The notes under the pieces were generated by a model, which ran no database searches, was not told the DNA's origin, and saw nothing but the letters and a program-made list of their open reading frames with translations. A DNA stretch of 15,903 nt from an uncultured Devosia sp. (GTDB lineage Bacteria > Pseudomonadota > Alphaproteobacteria > Rhizobiales > Devosiaceae). Numbering within the stretch: the stretch's first letter is position 1; each line of letters opens with the position of its first letter. Made by a program: the position numbers and the translations under genes. The stretch covers positions 1-15,903 of the forward strand of contig CAMLKN010000027.1 in assembly GCA_946480655.1 (NCBI GenBank). Direction: 5' to 3'. This document shows, piece by piece, positions 1-7,026 of this stretch.

Positions 1-279
1 GAAGGCATCAGCGTCCGGTTGATTTCGGCCGAACCGATCGAAGGCATGGCGGAACGGGTCGACAGGCGCCTGACGGTCTTCCTCGCCGATCCCAAGGCCC
101 TTCCTGCCACGAGCGCGCAGCTCAAGCGTGGGGGCAACGGCACGGTCAACTTCGTGGTCATCCGCGATGGCGGCGCCCGCGAATACGAGATCGAACTGCC
201 GGGCAAGTATAACGTCACCGCCGAAGTGGCCGGTGGCATCAAGGCGCTCGATGGGGTGACGGACGTCCGGTTCGCGTGA
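1..279 (+). CDS. dnaE: DNA polymerase III subunit alpha, C-terminal end (partial)
   Basis: This is the last 92 residues of an open frame that enters from the left edge and stops with TGA at 277-279. The tail, with a basic linker, an acidic ELPGKYNV segment and the ending GIKALDGVTDVRF, resembles the C-terminal domain of alphaproteobacterial replicative polymerase DnaE, which ends in a similar 'LPGRY...GAIKAVPGV' pattern. Established knowledge: DnaE is the catalytic subunit of the replisome, and dnaE lies directly upstream of rpsB in many Rhizobiales. The polymerase catalytic domains are outside the window, so identity rests on the tail and on synteny. The ATG at 19 is internal and not a start. 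A terminator-like hairpin follows 14 bases after the stop. Confidence 0.8.
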   Translation, partial: EGISVRLISAEPIEGMAERVDRRLTVFLADPKALPATSAQLKRGGNGTVNFVVIRDGGAREYEIELPGKYNVTAEVAGGIKALDGVTDVRFA

Positions 280-293
280 CGCAGAAACGGGCA

Positions 294-326
294 CGGGAGA
301 GGGGAACTTCCGTTCCGACTCTCCCG
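294..326 (+). terminator. Terminator-like hairpin after dnaE
   Basis: An 8-bp stem (CGGGAGAG with CTCTCCCG) continues through a small internal loop into a 5-bp stem (GGAAC with GTTCC) closed by a TTCC loop. No proper T tract follows, only a GGGGGCTTTC stretch. It probably ends or stabilises the dnaE transcript. It is a weak intrinsic terminator at best and may act with Rho. Confidence 0.5.
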
Positions 327-412
327 CCTGGGGGCTTTCACCCGTCGTCCCCGCGTCGCGGCGTGGGTCCATGACGCACAATAGCAGCCCCCGACGACTG
401 GTTCGTTGAAAA

Positions 413-425
413 CATTGTTACAATG
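413..425. promoter_or_regulatory. 13-bp perfect dyad upstream of the rpsB promoter
   Basis: CATTGT-T-ACAATG is a perfect inverted repeat with a single central base, in an AT-richer patch of an otherwise GC-rich gap. It lies 30 bases upstream of the candidate rpsB -35 box, where an activator or repressor could bind. TACAAT inside it (419-424) could alternatively be a -10 box, but no good -35 sits 16-18 bases upstream. No regulator is assigned. Confidence 0.3.
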
Positions 426-455
426 CCGCAGGTCACGCAGGCTGCGGGCAGGGCG

Positions 456-484
456 CTTGCCAACCTCGCTCAGTTCCCCTATAG
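456..484 (+). promoter_or_regulatory. Candidate housekeeping promoter for rpsB-tsf
   Basis: CTTGCC (456-461) is followed by 17 bases and CTATAG (479-484). Each box differs at one position from the alphaproteobacterial housekeeping sigma consensus CTTGAC-N17-CTATAT. Transcription would start near 491 and give a leader of about 128 nt before rpsB, containing the folded element at 523-587. This was found by eye and not scored. Confidence 0.45.
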
Positions 485-522
485 CAGCCACGCGTTCGGC
501 ATGGGCCGGACGTGATTTCACA

Positions 523-587
523 CACGAAGCGAGGCTTTCCCTGTCGGGAAATCCATCCGGTGGCGGGTTCCGCTGCAAGGCTTCGTG
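523..587 (+). ncRNA. Structured mRNA leader of rpsB (candidate autoregulatory element)
   Basis: A perfect 8-bp closing helix, CACGAAGC (523-530) with GCTTCGTG (580-587), encloses two hairpins. The first is TTTCCC/GGGAAA (536-541 with 546-551) with a TGTC tetraloop. The second is GCGG/CCGC (563-566 with 570-573) with a 3-nt loop. This makes a three-way junction ending 15 bases before the rpsB Shine-Dalgarno (AAAGGAG, 603-609). Ribosomal protein operons, including E. coli rpsB-tsf, are known to be repressed by their product through mRNA leaders, so S2 feedback is a reasonable inference. Fold energy and covariation were not computed. Confidence 0.5.
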
Positions 588-618
588 GAGGCATCAACCG
601 GTAAAGGAGCAGCCCATC

Positions 619-1389
619 ATGGCACTGCCTGAATTCTCCATGCGTCAGCTTCTGGAAGCTGGCGTGCACTTCGGCCACCAGAAGCACCGCTGGAACCCGA
701 AGATGGAACGCTACATTTTCGGCGTTCGCAACGACATCCACATCCTCGACCTGAGCCAGACCGTGCCGGCCCTCAGCCGCGCCCTGCAGCTCGTGTCCGA
801 CACCGTGGCCGATGGCGGCCGCGTGCTTTTCGTCGGCACCAAGCGCCAGGCTGCCCCGCTGGTGGCTGATGCCGCCAAGCAGTCGGCCCAGTACTACGTC
901 AACTCGCGTTGGCTCGGTGGCACCCTCACCAACTGGCAGACCATTTCCAACTCGATCGCCCGCCTGCGCGAGCTCGAGGCGATGAGCGAGGCCGATCTGG
1001 CCCTGCGCACCAAGAAGGAACGCCTGATGATGTCGCGTGAGCAGGAGCGTCTTGAGCGCGACCTGGGCGGCATCAAGGACATGGGCAACTTGCCCAACCT
1101 GCTGTTCGTGATCGACACCAACAAGGAAGAGAACGCCATCAAGGAAGCCCGCCGTCTGGGCATCCCGGTCGTCGCCATTGTTGATACCAACTGCGATCCC
1201 GACATCGTCGACTACGCCATTCCCGGCAATGACGACGCCAGCCGCGCGCTCGAACTCTACGTTTCGCTGGTCTCGCGCGCTGCCATCGACGGCATCAGCC
1301 GCTCTGCTTCGGGCCTCGGCGCCGATCTGGGTGCTGCGAGCGAAGCTCCGGCCGAAGACCTGCCGGCCGACGAGCCGACCGTCAACTAA
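619..1389 (+). CDS. rpsB: 30S ribosomal protein S2
   Basis: This encodes a 256-residue uS2 protein, a small-subunit protein on the back of the 30S head-body junction that is needed for S1 binding in many bacteria. The N-terminus [20 protein letters not shown] and the following HRWNPKM block are the family signature. The later [17 protein letters not shown] and IVDTNCDP segments are also typical. The frame is open back to 406, but ATG 619 is chosen because it gives the canonical N-terminus and follows AAAGGAG (603-609) at 9 nt. The C-terminus carries a tail of about 30 residues rich in Ala and acidic residues, common in alphaproteobacteria. tsf follows after 114 bases containing a strong hairpin, so the two are probably cotranscribed with partial attenuation. 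Confidence 0.98.
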   Translation: MALPEFSMRQLLEAGVHFGHQKHRWNPKMERYIFGVRNDIHILDLSQTVPALSRALQLVSDTVADGGRVLFVGTKRQAAPLVADAAKQSAQYYVNSRWLGGTLTNWQTISNSIARLRELEAMSEADLALRTKKERLMMSREQERLERDLGGIKDMGNLPNLLFVIDTNKEENAIKEARRLGIPVVAIVDTNCDPDIVDYAIPGNDDASRALELYVSLVSRAAIDGISRSASGLGADLGAASEAPAEDLPADEPTVN

Positions 1390-1399
1390 TCGTCGCCAA

Positions 1400-1427
1400 G
1401 GCGTGCTTCCTCCAGGGGAAGCACGCC
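1400..1427 (+). promoter_or_regulatory. Attenuator-like hairpin between rpsB and tsf
   Basis: A perfect 11-bp stem (1400-1410 with 1417-1427, GGCGTGCTTCC with its complement) has a 6-nt loop. It begins 10 bases after the rpsB stop. No T tract follows (CAGCCCGATT), so it is unlikely to be a full intrinsic terminator. It could reduce read-through or protect the rpsB 3' end, allowing more S2 than EF-Ts from one transcript. A hairpin between rpsB and tsf is also known in E. coli. Confidence 0.5.
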
Positions 1428-1503
1428 CAGCCCGATTCCGGGCATGACAGATTGATCCCCACTCACAAAGCCGCCCCGCCAGGGGCCGCCAAGAGGTGAA
1501 CCC

Positions 1504-2430
1504 ATGGAAATCACTGCTGCAATGGTCAAGCAGCTCCGCGACTCGACTGGCGTCGGGATGATGGACTGCAAGAAGGCCCTGGCCGAAACCAATGGCGACA
1601 TGGAAGCTGCGGTCGACTGGCTGCGCACCCGTGGCCTTGCCAAGGCTGCCAAGAAGGCCGATCGCGTCGCTGCCGAAGGTCTGGTCGGTGTTGCCACCGC
1701 TGGCACCAAGGCTGCCGTCGTCGAAGTCAATTCGGAAACCGACTTCGTTGCCCGCAACGAACAGTTCCAGAATATAGTTGGCGCCGTCTCCAAGCTGGCC
1801 CTCGATGCCGATGGCGACGTCGTCAAGCTCGGCGAAATGCCGTTCCCCGGCACCGGTCACTCGGTTTCGGCCGAACTGACTGAAGCCATCGCCAAGATCG
1901 GCGAGAACATGAACCTGCGCCGCACCCAGACCGTCTCGGTCTCCGATGGCGTGGTGGAAAGCTATATCCACAATGCGGTCAAGCCCGGCATGGGCAAGAT
2001 CGGCATTCTGGTCGCGCTGGAATCCACCGGTGACAAGGCTGCCCTCAGCGCCCTCGGCAAGCAGCTGGCCATGCACATCGCTGCCGCCCAGCCCCAGGCC
2101 ATCTCGCCCGACGAGCTGGACCAGGATGTGGTTGCCCGCGAGCGCGCCATCATTCTCGAGCAGGTCAAGGAAAGCGGCAAGTCCGCCGAGATCGCCGAAA
2201 AGATGGTGGAAGGCCGCATGCGCAAGTACTTCGAGGAAGTCACGCTGCTCAGCCAGGTCTTCGTCATCGACGGCGAAACCAAGGTCGCCGACGCGATCAA
2301 GAACGCCGAGAAGGATGCCGGCGCTCCGATCAAGCTGACCAAGTTCGTGCGCTTCGCCCTCGGCGAAGGCATCGAAAAGGTCGAAAGCGACTTCGCGGCC
2401 GAAGTGGCCGCCACTGCCGGCGTCAAGTAG
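1504..2430 (+). CDS. tsf: Translation elongation factor Ts
   Basis: This 308-residue protein is the guanine nucleotide exchange factor for EF-Tu in the cytoplasm. The N-terminal UBA-like domain carries [13 protein letters not shown] (residues 14-26). The TDFVARN motif (79-85), which contacts EF-Tu, is intact, and the core repeats follow, including [16 protein letters not shown]. Length is normal for alphaproteobacteria (about 305). ATG 1504 is preceded by GAGGTGA (1493-1499) at 4 nt and gives the usual [12 protein letters not shown] start. It lies 114 bases after rpsB and very likely shares its transcript. A GC-rich hairpin follows 16 bases after the stop. Confidence 0.98.
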   Translation: MEITAAMVKQLRDSTGVGMMDCKKALAETNGDMEAAVDWLRTRGLAKAAKKADRVAAEGLVGVATAGTKAAVVEVNSETDFVARNEQFQNIVGAVSKLALDADGDVVKLGEMPFPGTGHSVSAELTEAIAKIGENMNLRRTQTVSVSDGVVESYIHNAVKPGMGKIGILVALESTGDKAALSALGKQLAMHIAAAQPQAISPDELDQDVVARERAIILEQVKESGKSAEIAEKMVEGRMRKYFEEVTLLSQVFVIDGETKVADAIKNAEKDAGAPIKLTKFVRFALGEGIEKVESDFAAEVAATAGVK

Positions 2431-2446
2431 GACGTTTTTCAGTTCA

Positions 2447-2472
2447 GGGGGTGGGCCCTCGGGCCCGCCTCC
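2447..2472 (+). terminator. GC-rich hairpin after tsf
   Basis: GGGGGTGGGCC (2447-2457) pairs with GGCCCGCCTCC (2462-2472), with two G-T wobbles, around a CTCG tetraloop: 11 bp in all. The bases after it (CCGCTCTCCAGGGTTTC) are only mildly T-rich. It probably marks the end or an attenuation point of rpsB-tsf. The rest of the 197-base tsf-pyrH gap shows no promoter that I can defend, although pyrH may have its own. Confidence 0.45.
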
Positions 2473-2627
2473 CGCTCTCCAGGGTTTCAACTTTCCTGGA
2501 TCGAGCTTTCATTATCTCATGAGTTTCGTGCAGAACCTCGGCTTCATTTGCCGGACGTTTTGCCCTAGGGTTCGCCGGGTCCGCAGGAATCGGTGGACCG
2601 CACAAAACCGCCAAAGGGGTCCGGTCA

Positions 2628-3347
2628 ATGTCGTCCGCGTATAAGCGCATCTTGCTCAAGGTTTCGGGTGAAGCGCTGGCGGGAGACAATTCCTTCGGCA
2701 TCGAGCCTCCCTATCTGCAGGCGATTGCCGGTCAGATCGCGGACGTTGCACGTTCTGGAGTACAGGTCGCCATCGTCGTGGGTGGCGGCAACATTTTCCG
2801 CGGCATGGCTGGCGCTGCCGATGGCACCGACCGGGTCACGGCCGACCTCATGGGCATGCTCGGCACGATGATCAACGCGCTTGCCCTCAGCAACGCCATT
2901 GCCCGCCAAGGTGTAAAGTCCAAGCCCTTCAGCGCTGCCACCATGCCATCGGTGGCCGACACATTTACCGCGCGGGACGCCAAGCAGTCGCTGGAAGAGG
3001 GATTCGTGGTTGTCCTCGGGGGCGGCACGGGCAATCCCTTTTTCACCACCGACACTGCCGCCACGCTGCGCGCCATCGAACTCGAATGCGATGTGGTTCT
3101 CAAGGGCACCAAGGTCGATGGTGTGTATTCCGCCGATCCGATGAAGGACCCGACCGCAACCCGGTACAACCAGATCAGCTATGATCAGGTCATCGGTCAG
3201 AATCTCAAGGTGATGGATACCGCCGCATTCGCGCTTGCCCGCGACAACGCCATGCCGATAATCGTATATGCTCTGGATGATCAGGCGGGTCTGGCTGGCG
3301 TGCTGGAGGGTAGGGGCCGGTCCACGCGCGTCGGCAATCCGGACTGA
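2628..3347 (+). CDS. pyrH: Uridylate (UMP) kinase
   Basis: This 239-residue amino-acid-kinase-fold protein phosphorylates UMP to UDP with ATP in pyrimidine nucleotide synthesis. The bacterial family is hexameric and usually activated by GTP and inhibited by UTP. The phosphate-binding loop is in RILLKVSGEAL (7-17), and VGGGNIFRG (51-59) and GGGTGNPFFTTDTAA (131-145) form the nucleotide and UMP sites. KGTKVDGVYSADP (159-171) is the ATP-site signature. ATG 2628 has AAAGGGG (2613-2619) at 8 nt. The gene sits 197 bases after tsf and 102 before frr, the usual bacterial order. Confidence 0.98.
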   Translation: MSSAYKRILLKVSGEALAGDNSFGIEPPYLQAIAGQIADVARSGVQVAIVVGGGNIFRGMAGAADGTDRVTADLMGMLGTMINALALSNAIARQGVKSKPFSAATMPSVADTFTARDAKQSLEEGFVVVLGGGTGNPFFTTDTAATLRAIELECDVVLKGTKVDGVYSADPMKDPTATRYNQISYDQVIGQNLKVMDTAAFALARDNAMPIIVYALDDQAGLAGVLEGRGRSTRVGNPD

Positions 3348-3360
3348 TCAATCGAACGAG

Positions 3361-3383
3361 CCGACGGCCATGTGGCCGGTCGG
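3361..3383 (+). other. Hairpin between pyrH and frr
   Basis: CCGAC-GGCC pairs with GGCC-G-GTCGG around an ATGT loop, giving 9 bp with one bulged G. It starts 13 bases after the pyrH stop. No T tract follows, so it is more likely an RNA stability or processing element than a terminator. Confidence 0.35.
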
Positions 3384-3449
3384 TACCCAGATATGAGCTG
3401 GGTTCCGGGCGCAAGATCCGGACCGGCAAACGACTGGAAGGAAACGGCA

Positions 3450-4010
3450 ATGGCCGCAAGCTACAATCTCAATGATCTCAAGACCCGGATGCAGAAGTCC
3501 ATCGCTTCGCTCAAGGACGAGCTGGGTGGCCTGCGGACCGGGCGCGCCAGCGCCAGCCTGCTCGAGCCGGTAACGGTTGAGGCCTATGGCTCGCGCATGC
3601 CGCTCAATCAGGTGGCCACTGTGACGGTGCCGGAGCCGCGTATGCTCTCCGTACAGGTCTGGGACCGCGGCATGGCCAATGCCGTCGAAAAGGCCATCCG
3701 CGACAGCGGGCTCGGTCTTAATCCCATGGGCGAGGGCCAGGTGATCCGCGTGCCGCTGCCCGAATTGAACGAGCAGCGCCGCAAGGAACTGGCCAAGGTT
3801 GCCCATACCTATGCCGAGCAGGCGCGCGTGGCTGTGCGCCACATCCGTCGCGACGGCATGGACGCCTTGAAAAAGGCCGAGAAGGACGGCGACATGAGCC
3901 AGGACGACGCCAAGAAGCAGTCGGACCTGGTCCAAAAGGCCACTGACGACGCCGTGGCCGAGATCGATGCCATGGTGGCGCAGAAGGAACAGGAAATCAT
4001 GCAGGTCTGA
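3450..4010 (+). CDS. frr: Ribosome recycling factor
   Basis: This 186-residue protein works with EF-G to split post-termination ribosomes. Its length matches the family (about 185). It has the two-domain pattern of RRF: an N-terminal helix with the conserved LRTGRAS motif (28-34), a small beta domain in the middle, and the C-terminal helices with [19 protein letters not shown] (129-147). The frame is open from 3372, but ATG 3450 matches the family N-terminus and is preceded by AAGGAA (3438-3443), so I use it. It follows pyrH by 102 bases and precedes uppS by 35, so it probably belongs to one transcript. Confidence 0.97.
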   Translation: MAASYNLNDLKTRMQKSIASLKDELGGLRTGRASASLLEPVTVEAYGSRMPLNQVATVTVPEPRMLSVQVWDRGMANAVEKAIRDSGLGLNPMGEGQVIRVPLPELNEQRRKELAKVAHTYAEQARVAVRHIRRDGMDALKKAEKDGDMSQDDAKKQSDLVQKATDDAVAEIDAMVAQKEQEIMQV

Positions 4011-4045
4011 TCGACCCGCTGATTGTGCGCGCCGGGAGGGCGTCT

Positions 4046-4807
4046 ATGGCAGGGGAACCGGCCGCCAGTGTGAAAGCCGAGACGGGTGCGGGTCTGAAGA
4101 TCCCGCGCCATATCGGCGTTATCATGGATGGCAATGGACGCTGGGCGAAACAGCGCGGCAAGCGACGCACCGAAGGTCACGTCGAAGGTGTGAAGTCGCT
4201 CCGCGGCCTTGTCGAACACTGCATCACCTATGGTGTCTCATACCTGACGGTCTTCAGCTTTTCGTCCGAGAACTGGTCGCGCCCACCTGACGAAGTGTCC
4301 TTTATCTTCAATCTTTTGCGTCGGTTCGTTGCGTCAGACCTTCAGCGTCTGATCCGCAACAATGTCAAGGTGAGGATCATCGGGGCGCGCGAGGGACTTG
4401 ATCCATCGCTTGTACGCTTGATCGAGGATGTCGAGGCAAAGACGGCCGCCAATACTGGTCTCACGCTCATTGTTGCCTTTAACTACGGCAGCAAGGCCGA
4501 GATCGTGGCTGCCGCCCGCCACTTGGCACGTGAAGTCGCAGCAGGTCGCCTCGATCCGGATGAGATCGATGAGCAGAAGTTTGGCAATGCGCTCTATACG
4601 GCCGGCCTTCCCGATCCGGACGTCATCATTCGCACCAGCGGCGAGCAGCGGCTGTCGAACTTCCTCCTCTGGCAGGCGGCCTATGCCGAATTCGTCTTTG
4701 TCGAGGAGCATTGGCCCGATTTCGACGAGGCCAGCTTCCTCCGGGTGCTGGAGACGTTTACGCAGCGAGACCGCCGCTTTGGCGGCATCGGGGCGGCAGC
4801 CAGTTGA
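4046..4807 (+). CDS. uppS: Isoprenyl transferase, probable undecaprenyl diphosphate synthase
   Basis: This 253-residue cis-prenyltransferase extends farnesyl diphosphate with isopentenyl diphosphate to make the C55 carrier for peptidoglycan and polysaccharides. The catalytic Asp28 lies in HIGVIMDGNGRWA. The FSFSSENW motif (71-78) and RTSGEQRLSNFLLWQ (196-210) with its pyrophosphate-binding arginines are intact. ATG 4046 is preferred because GGGAGGG (4034-4040) sits 5 nt upstream. An upstream GTG at 4025 would add seven residues and lacks that spacing. Product chain length cannot be read from sequence. Its stop overlaps the cdsA start by 4 bases, suggesting coupled translation. Confidence 0.95.
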   Translation: MAGEPAASVKAETGAGLKIPRHIGVIMDGNGRWAKQRGKRRTEGHVEGVKSLRGLVEHCITYGVSYLTVFSFSSENWSRPPDEVSFIFNLLRRFVASDLQRLIRNNVKVRIIGAREGLDPSLVRLIEDVEAKTAANTGLTLIVAFNYGSKAEIVAAARHLAREVAAGRLDPDEIDEQKFGNALYTAGLPDPDVIIRTSGEQRLSNFLLWQAAYAEFVFVEEHWPDFDEASFLRVLETFTQRDRRFGGIGAAAS

Positions 4808-5664
4808 GTGATCCGGGTGGCCCAACGTTGGATCCCGCCAAGGCGACCCGGCGCTCATGGGCCGATGTCGGACCACGTGTTGTCTCAGCCCTTGTGCTTA
4901 TCGTCCTGACGGCAACAGCGCTCTATGTCGGCAGCTATCTGTTCGCCGCAGTGGTGGGCGCGGTTTATGGCGGCGCCTATCGCGAGTGGGAAACCATGGT
5001 GTCCCGCGCGCCGCTCACCCCCATGGGGTGGGCGCTGGTCGCCCTCGTCGGCGTTTCCGGGCTGCTCTACCCCGCCTTCGGCGCCCTGGGCTCTGCCTTG
5101 CCGATCATCGCCGCCTGTATCCTGGCGCTCTTTATGGAGCGCGAACATCTGGTCTGGCGCCTGGTCGGCATCCTGCTTTTCGGCCTTCTCATCGTCTCGA
5201 TCCTCGTGATGCGCGGCACTGGGGAGGCCGGGATCTGGGCAGGTGTCTATCTGGGTACGGTTGTCTGGATGACCGACACGGCCGCCTTCTTCAGCGGCAG
5301 GCAGATCGGGGGCGAGAAGCTCGCGCCAGACATTTCCCCCTCCAAGACCTGGTCGGGCGCCCTGGGCGGACTTGCGCTCGGGACGGGGGCGGGCCTGTTC
5401 GTCTGGATCTTGTTGACCGATTCCCCCTGGTGGATCGGCATTGTGCTGTCTGCGGCGATCAGCGTGCTTGGCCAGGTTGGCGATCTGTCGGAGAGTGCCA
5501 TCAAGCGGTTCTTCCGGATCAAGGACAGCGGCGATATCATTCCGGGCCACGGTGGCTTGATGGATCGCCTCGATAGCCTCACATTCGGCGTGTTCCTGGT
5601 GGTCATTGTGGGGGCGGCCCATGCCGGTTTCGGCGCCGTGGCCGAAGGACTGCTCCACTGGTGA
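4804..5664 (+). CDS. cdsA: Phosphatidate cytidylyltransferase (CDP-diacylglycerol synthase)
   Basis: This is a 286-residue polytopic inner-membrane enzyme that makes CDP-diacylglycerol from CTP and phosphatidic acid, the branch point for all phospholipids. About seven hydrophobic stretches are visible, starting near residues 25-58. The family signature is intact near the C-terminus: SAIKRFFRIKDSGDIIPGHG followed by GLMDRLD (231-257), with its metal-binding aspartates. SPSKTWSG (178-185) is also typical. The frame is open from 4711 inside uppS. I chose TTG 4804, which overlaps the uppS stop as TTGA, because no in-frame ATG gives a sensible start. Its Shine-Dalgarno is weak, consistent with translational coupling. 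The exact start is less certain than the gene. Confidence 0.93.
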   Translation: MSDPGGPTLDPAKATRRSWADVGPRVVSALVLIVLTATALYVGSYLFAAVVGAVYGGAYREWETMVSRAPLTPMGWALVALVGVSGLLYPAFGALGSALPIIAACILALFMEREHLVWRLVGILLFGLLIVSILVMRGTGEAGIWAGVYLGTVVWMTDTAAFFSGRQIGGEKLAPDISPSKTWSGALGGLALGTGAGLFVWILLTDSPWWIGIVLSAAISVLGQVGDLSESAIKRFFRIKDSGDIIPGHGGLMDRLDSLTFGVFLVVIVGAAHAGFGAVAEGLLHW

Positions 5665-5665
5665 C

Positions 5666-5690
5666 GCGCCCGACGGACAGTCCGTCGCGC
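5666..5690 (+). other. Short hairpin between cdsA and rseP
   Basis: CGACGGA (5671-5677) pairs with TCCGTCG (5681-5687) around a CAG loop, extended by GCG/CGC across a two-base bulge. It fills most of the 42-base gap and ends just before the weak rseP ribosome-binding region. No T tract follows. Confidence 0.3.
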
Positions 5691-5706
5691 AGGATTTGGA
5701 AACCGC

Positions 5707-6843
5707 ATGTTTGATTTCGCCTACTGGCTCCTGTCCTACCTGGTTCCATTCCTTGTGGTGCTCACGGTCATCGTGTTCGTCCACGAAATGGGCCACTACC
5801 TGGTCGCGCGCTGGAATGGCGTTGCCATCCAGACCTTCTCCATAGGCTTTGGACGGGAACTGTTTGGCTGGGATGACCGCCATGGAACGCGTTGGCGTAT
5901 TTCGGCCATTCCGCTGGGTGGCTATGTGCGCTTCGTGGGAGACATGAACGCAGCCAGCGTTCCCGATCCGGACGCCGCCGCCAAGGTCGACCCGGCGCTG
6001 GCGCCCCGGCTGTTCGTCAACAAGAATGTCTGGCAGCGCATCGCAATCGTGGCGGCAGGGCCAATTGCCAACGTACTGCTGACGTTCCTCATTCTTTATG
6101 CGCTCCTGCTTGGTTATGGCCGCTACACGATTCCGGCGGAAGTGGGCGAAGTGCTGCCCGGCTCGGTGGCCGAATCGGCGGGGCTTATGCCTGGCGACGA
6201 GATCCTGGCCGTCGATGGCTATGTCGTTCGTGGATTTACCGATCTGGTCCGCTATGTCGCCACCAGCCCCGAGCGACCCATCGTCATGGAACTCGAACGC
6301 GACGGGGCGGCCCTGACCGTGACTCTCGTGCCGAAGGCCGTCGAAGAGGAGGATCGCTTCGGCAATAGCCAGAGAATCGGGCAGATCGGCGTTCGCTCCA
6401 GTGCGACCGGGGAAGACGTGCGGCTCTATCGCCCCGGTCCGGTCGAGGCGATCGGGATGACCGTCGAGGAAATCCGCTTCATCGTGCAACGCACCGCAGC
6501 GTTCCTGGGCGATTTCTTTGTCGGACGCGGCGACGTCGAGCAGTTGGGCGGGCCGGTCAAGGTCGCCAAGGTTTCCGGAGAAGTCGCCACCTTGGGGATT
6601 GTTGCGCTCATAAACCTCATGGCGCTGCTTTCGCTAAATATCGGCATTTTCAATCTTTTGCCGGTTCCCATGCTCGACGGCGGGCATTTGTTGTACTATC
6701 TGGTCGAAGCCATTCGTGGACGCCCGCTGAGCCTGCGCGTTCAGGAGATCGGTTTCAGGTTCGGGTTCGCCCTGGTCCTGGCACTGATGGTCTTCACCTT
6801 GTTCAACGACACGGTATTCGATCATTTCGGCATCTTGCGCTAA
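5707..6843 (+). CDS. rseP: RseP/RsiP-type site-2 metalloprotease
   Basis: This 378-residue inner-membrane zinc protease of the S2P family cuts membrane-embedded substrates such as anti-sigma factors and signal-peptide remnants. The first membrane segment carries HEMGH (26-30), the zinc and catalytic site. The second zinc motif is in NLLPVPMLDGG (316-326), with LDG at 323-325. Other membrane segments lie near 111-136, 295-315 and 350-367. A single PDZ domain spans about 140-210 (MPGDEILAVDG at 161-171), as in many alphaproteobacteria; E. coli has two. ATG 5707 has only a weak upstream AGGA (5691-5694). The position between cdsA and bamA is conserved. The substrate here is unknown. Confidence 0.95.
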   Translation: MFDFAYWLLSYLVPFLVVLTVIVFVHEMGHYLVARWNGVAIQTFSIGFGRELFGWDDRHGTRWRISAIPLGGYVRFVGDMNAASVPDPDAAAKVDPALAPRLFVNKNVWQRIAIVAAGPIANVLLTFLILYALLLGYGRYTIPAEVGEVLPGSVAESAGLMPGDEILAVDGYVVRGFTDLVRYVATSPERPIVMELERDGAALTVTLVPKAVEEEDRFGNSQRIGQIGVRSSATGEDVRLYRPGPVEAIGMTVEEIRFIVQRTAAFLGDFFVGRGDVEQLGGPVKVAKVSGEVATLGIVALINLMALLSLNIGIFNLLPVPMLDGGHLLYYLVEAIRGRPLSLRVQEIGFRFGFALVLALMVFTLFNDTVFDHFGILR

Positions 6844-6855
6844 CCCATTGTTAAC
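6840..6855 (+). promoter_or_regulatory. CtrA-like binding site before bamA
   Basis: CTAA-CCCATTG-TTAAC matches the CtrA consensus TTAA-N7-TTAAC at all but the first base. It overlaps the rseP stop codon and abuts a possible -35 (TTGGTT, 6857-6862). CtrA is the cell-cycle response regulator of Alphaproteobacteria. Only one site is seen, so this is a motif match, not proof of binding. Confidence 0.35.
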
Positions 6856-6923
6856 CTTGGTTCGCAAGGTGTTGCACGAATACAAGTGCGCCAATGAATT
6901 ACTAACCGCGTGATCACTCGCGC

Positions 6924-6952
6924 CTTGTTCCTGGTTAAAAAAACAGTAAAAC
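6924..6952 (+). promoter_or_regulatory. Weak candidate promoter for bamA
   Basis: CTTGTT (6924-6929) is followed after 17 bases by TAAAAC (6947-6952) in an A-rich patch. An alternative is TTGGTT (6857-6862) with TACAAG (6881-6886) at 18 bases. Neither is strong. The 183-base gap and its AT-rich character suggest that bamA has its own promoter. Confidence 0.25.
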
Positions 6953-6986
6953 AGTTCCATGGAGTTAGCTTGGGGGAGCGCTGTGC

Positions 6987-7022
6987 ATGGCGATTCTTCA
7001 GGCCGGTCGCAGAAGGCAATAA
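6987..7022 (+). CDS. Candidate 11-codon leader peptide upstream of bamA
   Basis: ATG 6987 opens a short frame encoding MAILQAGRRRQ and ends at TAA 7020-7022, four bases before the bamA ATG. It has a strong Shine-Dalgarno, GGGGGAG (6972-6978), at 8 nt, better than the one for bamA. Its ninth and tenth codons, AGA-AGG, are arginine codons expected to be rare in so GC-rich a genome, and they form the bamA Shine-Dalgarno AGAAGG (7011-7016). A ribosome translating it would cover the bamA start region, so it could couple or limit bamA translation. Whether it is translated or conserved is unknown. Confidence 0.4.
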   Translation: MAILQAGRRRQ

Positions 7023-7026
7023 CAAT

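Noticed and set aside
406..424. TTGAAA (406-411) and TACAAT (419-424) as one promoter
   Set aside because: They are only 7 bases apart, far too close. TACAAT is better explained as part of the 13-bp dyad.
433..2490. A 685-codon minus-strand frame opposite rpsB and tsf
   Set aside because: It lies antisense to two certain genes. Its Gly-, Asp- and His-rich composition is what the reverse frame of high-GC coding DNA gives, and no domain is recognisable. The same holds for the long minus frames at 4885-6489, 6634-9075 and 10760-12133.
2519..2644. A 41-codon frame in the tsf-pyrH gap overlapping the pyrH start
   Set aside because: It has no Shine-Dalgarno and an arginine-rich sequence typical of GC-rich chance frames, and it runs 17 bases into pyrH out of frame.
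5665..5706. Absence of dxr between cdsA and rseP
   Set aside because: dxr sits near here in many Proteobacteria, but as far as I recall several Rhizobiales, such as Sinorhizobium, also have cdsA next to rseP, so this is probably ordinary.
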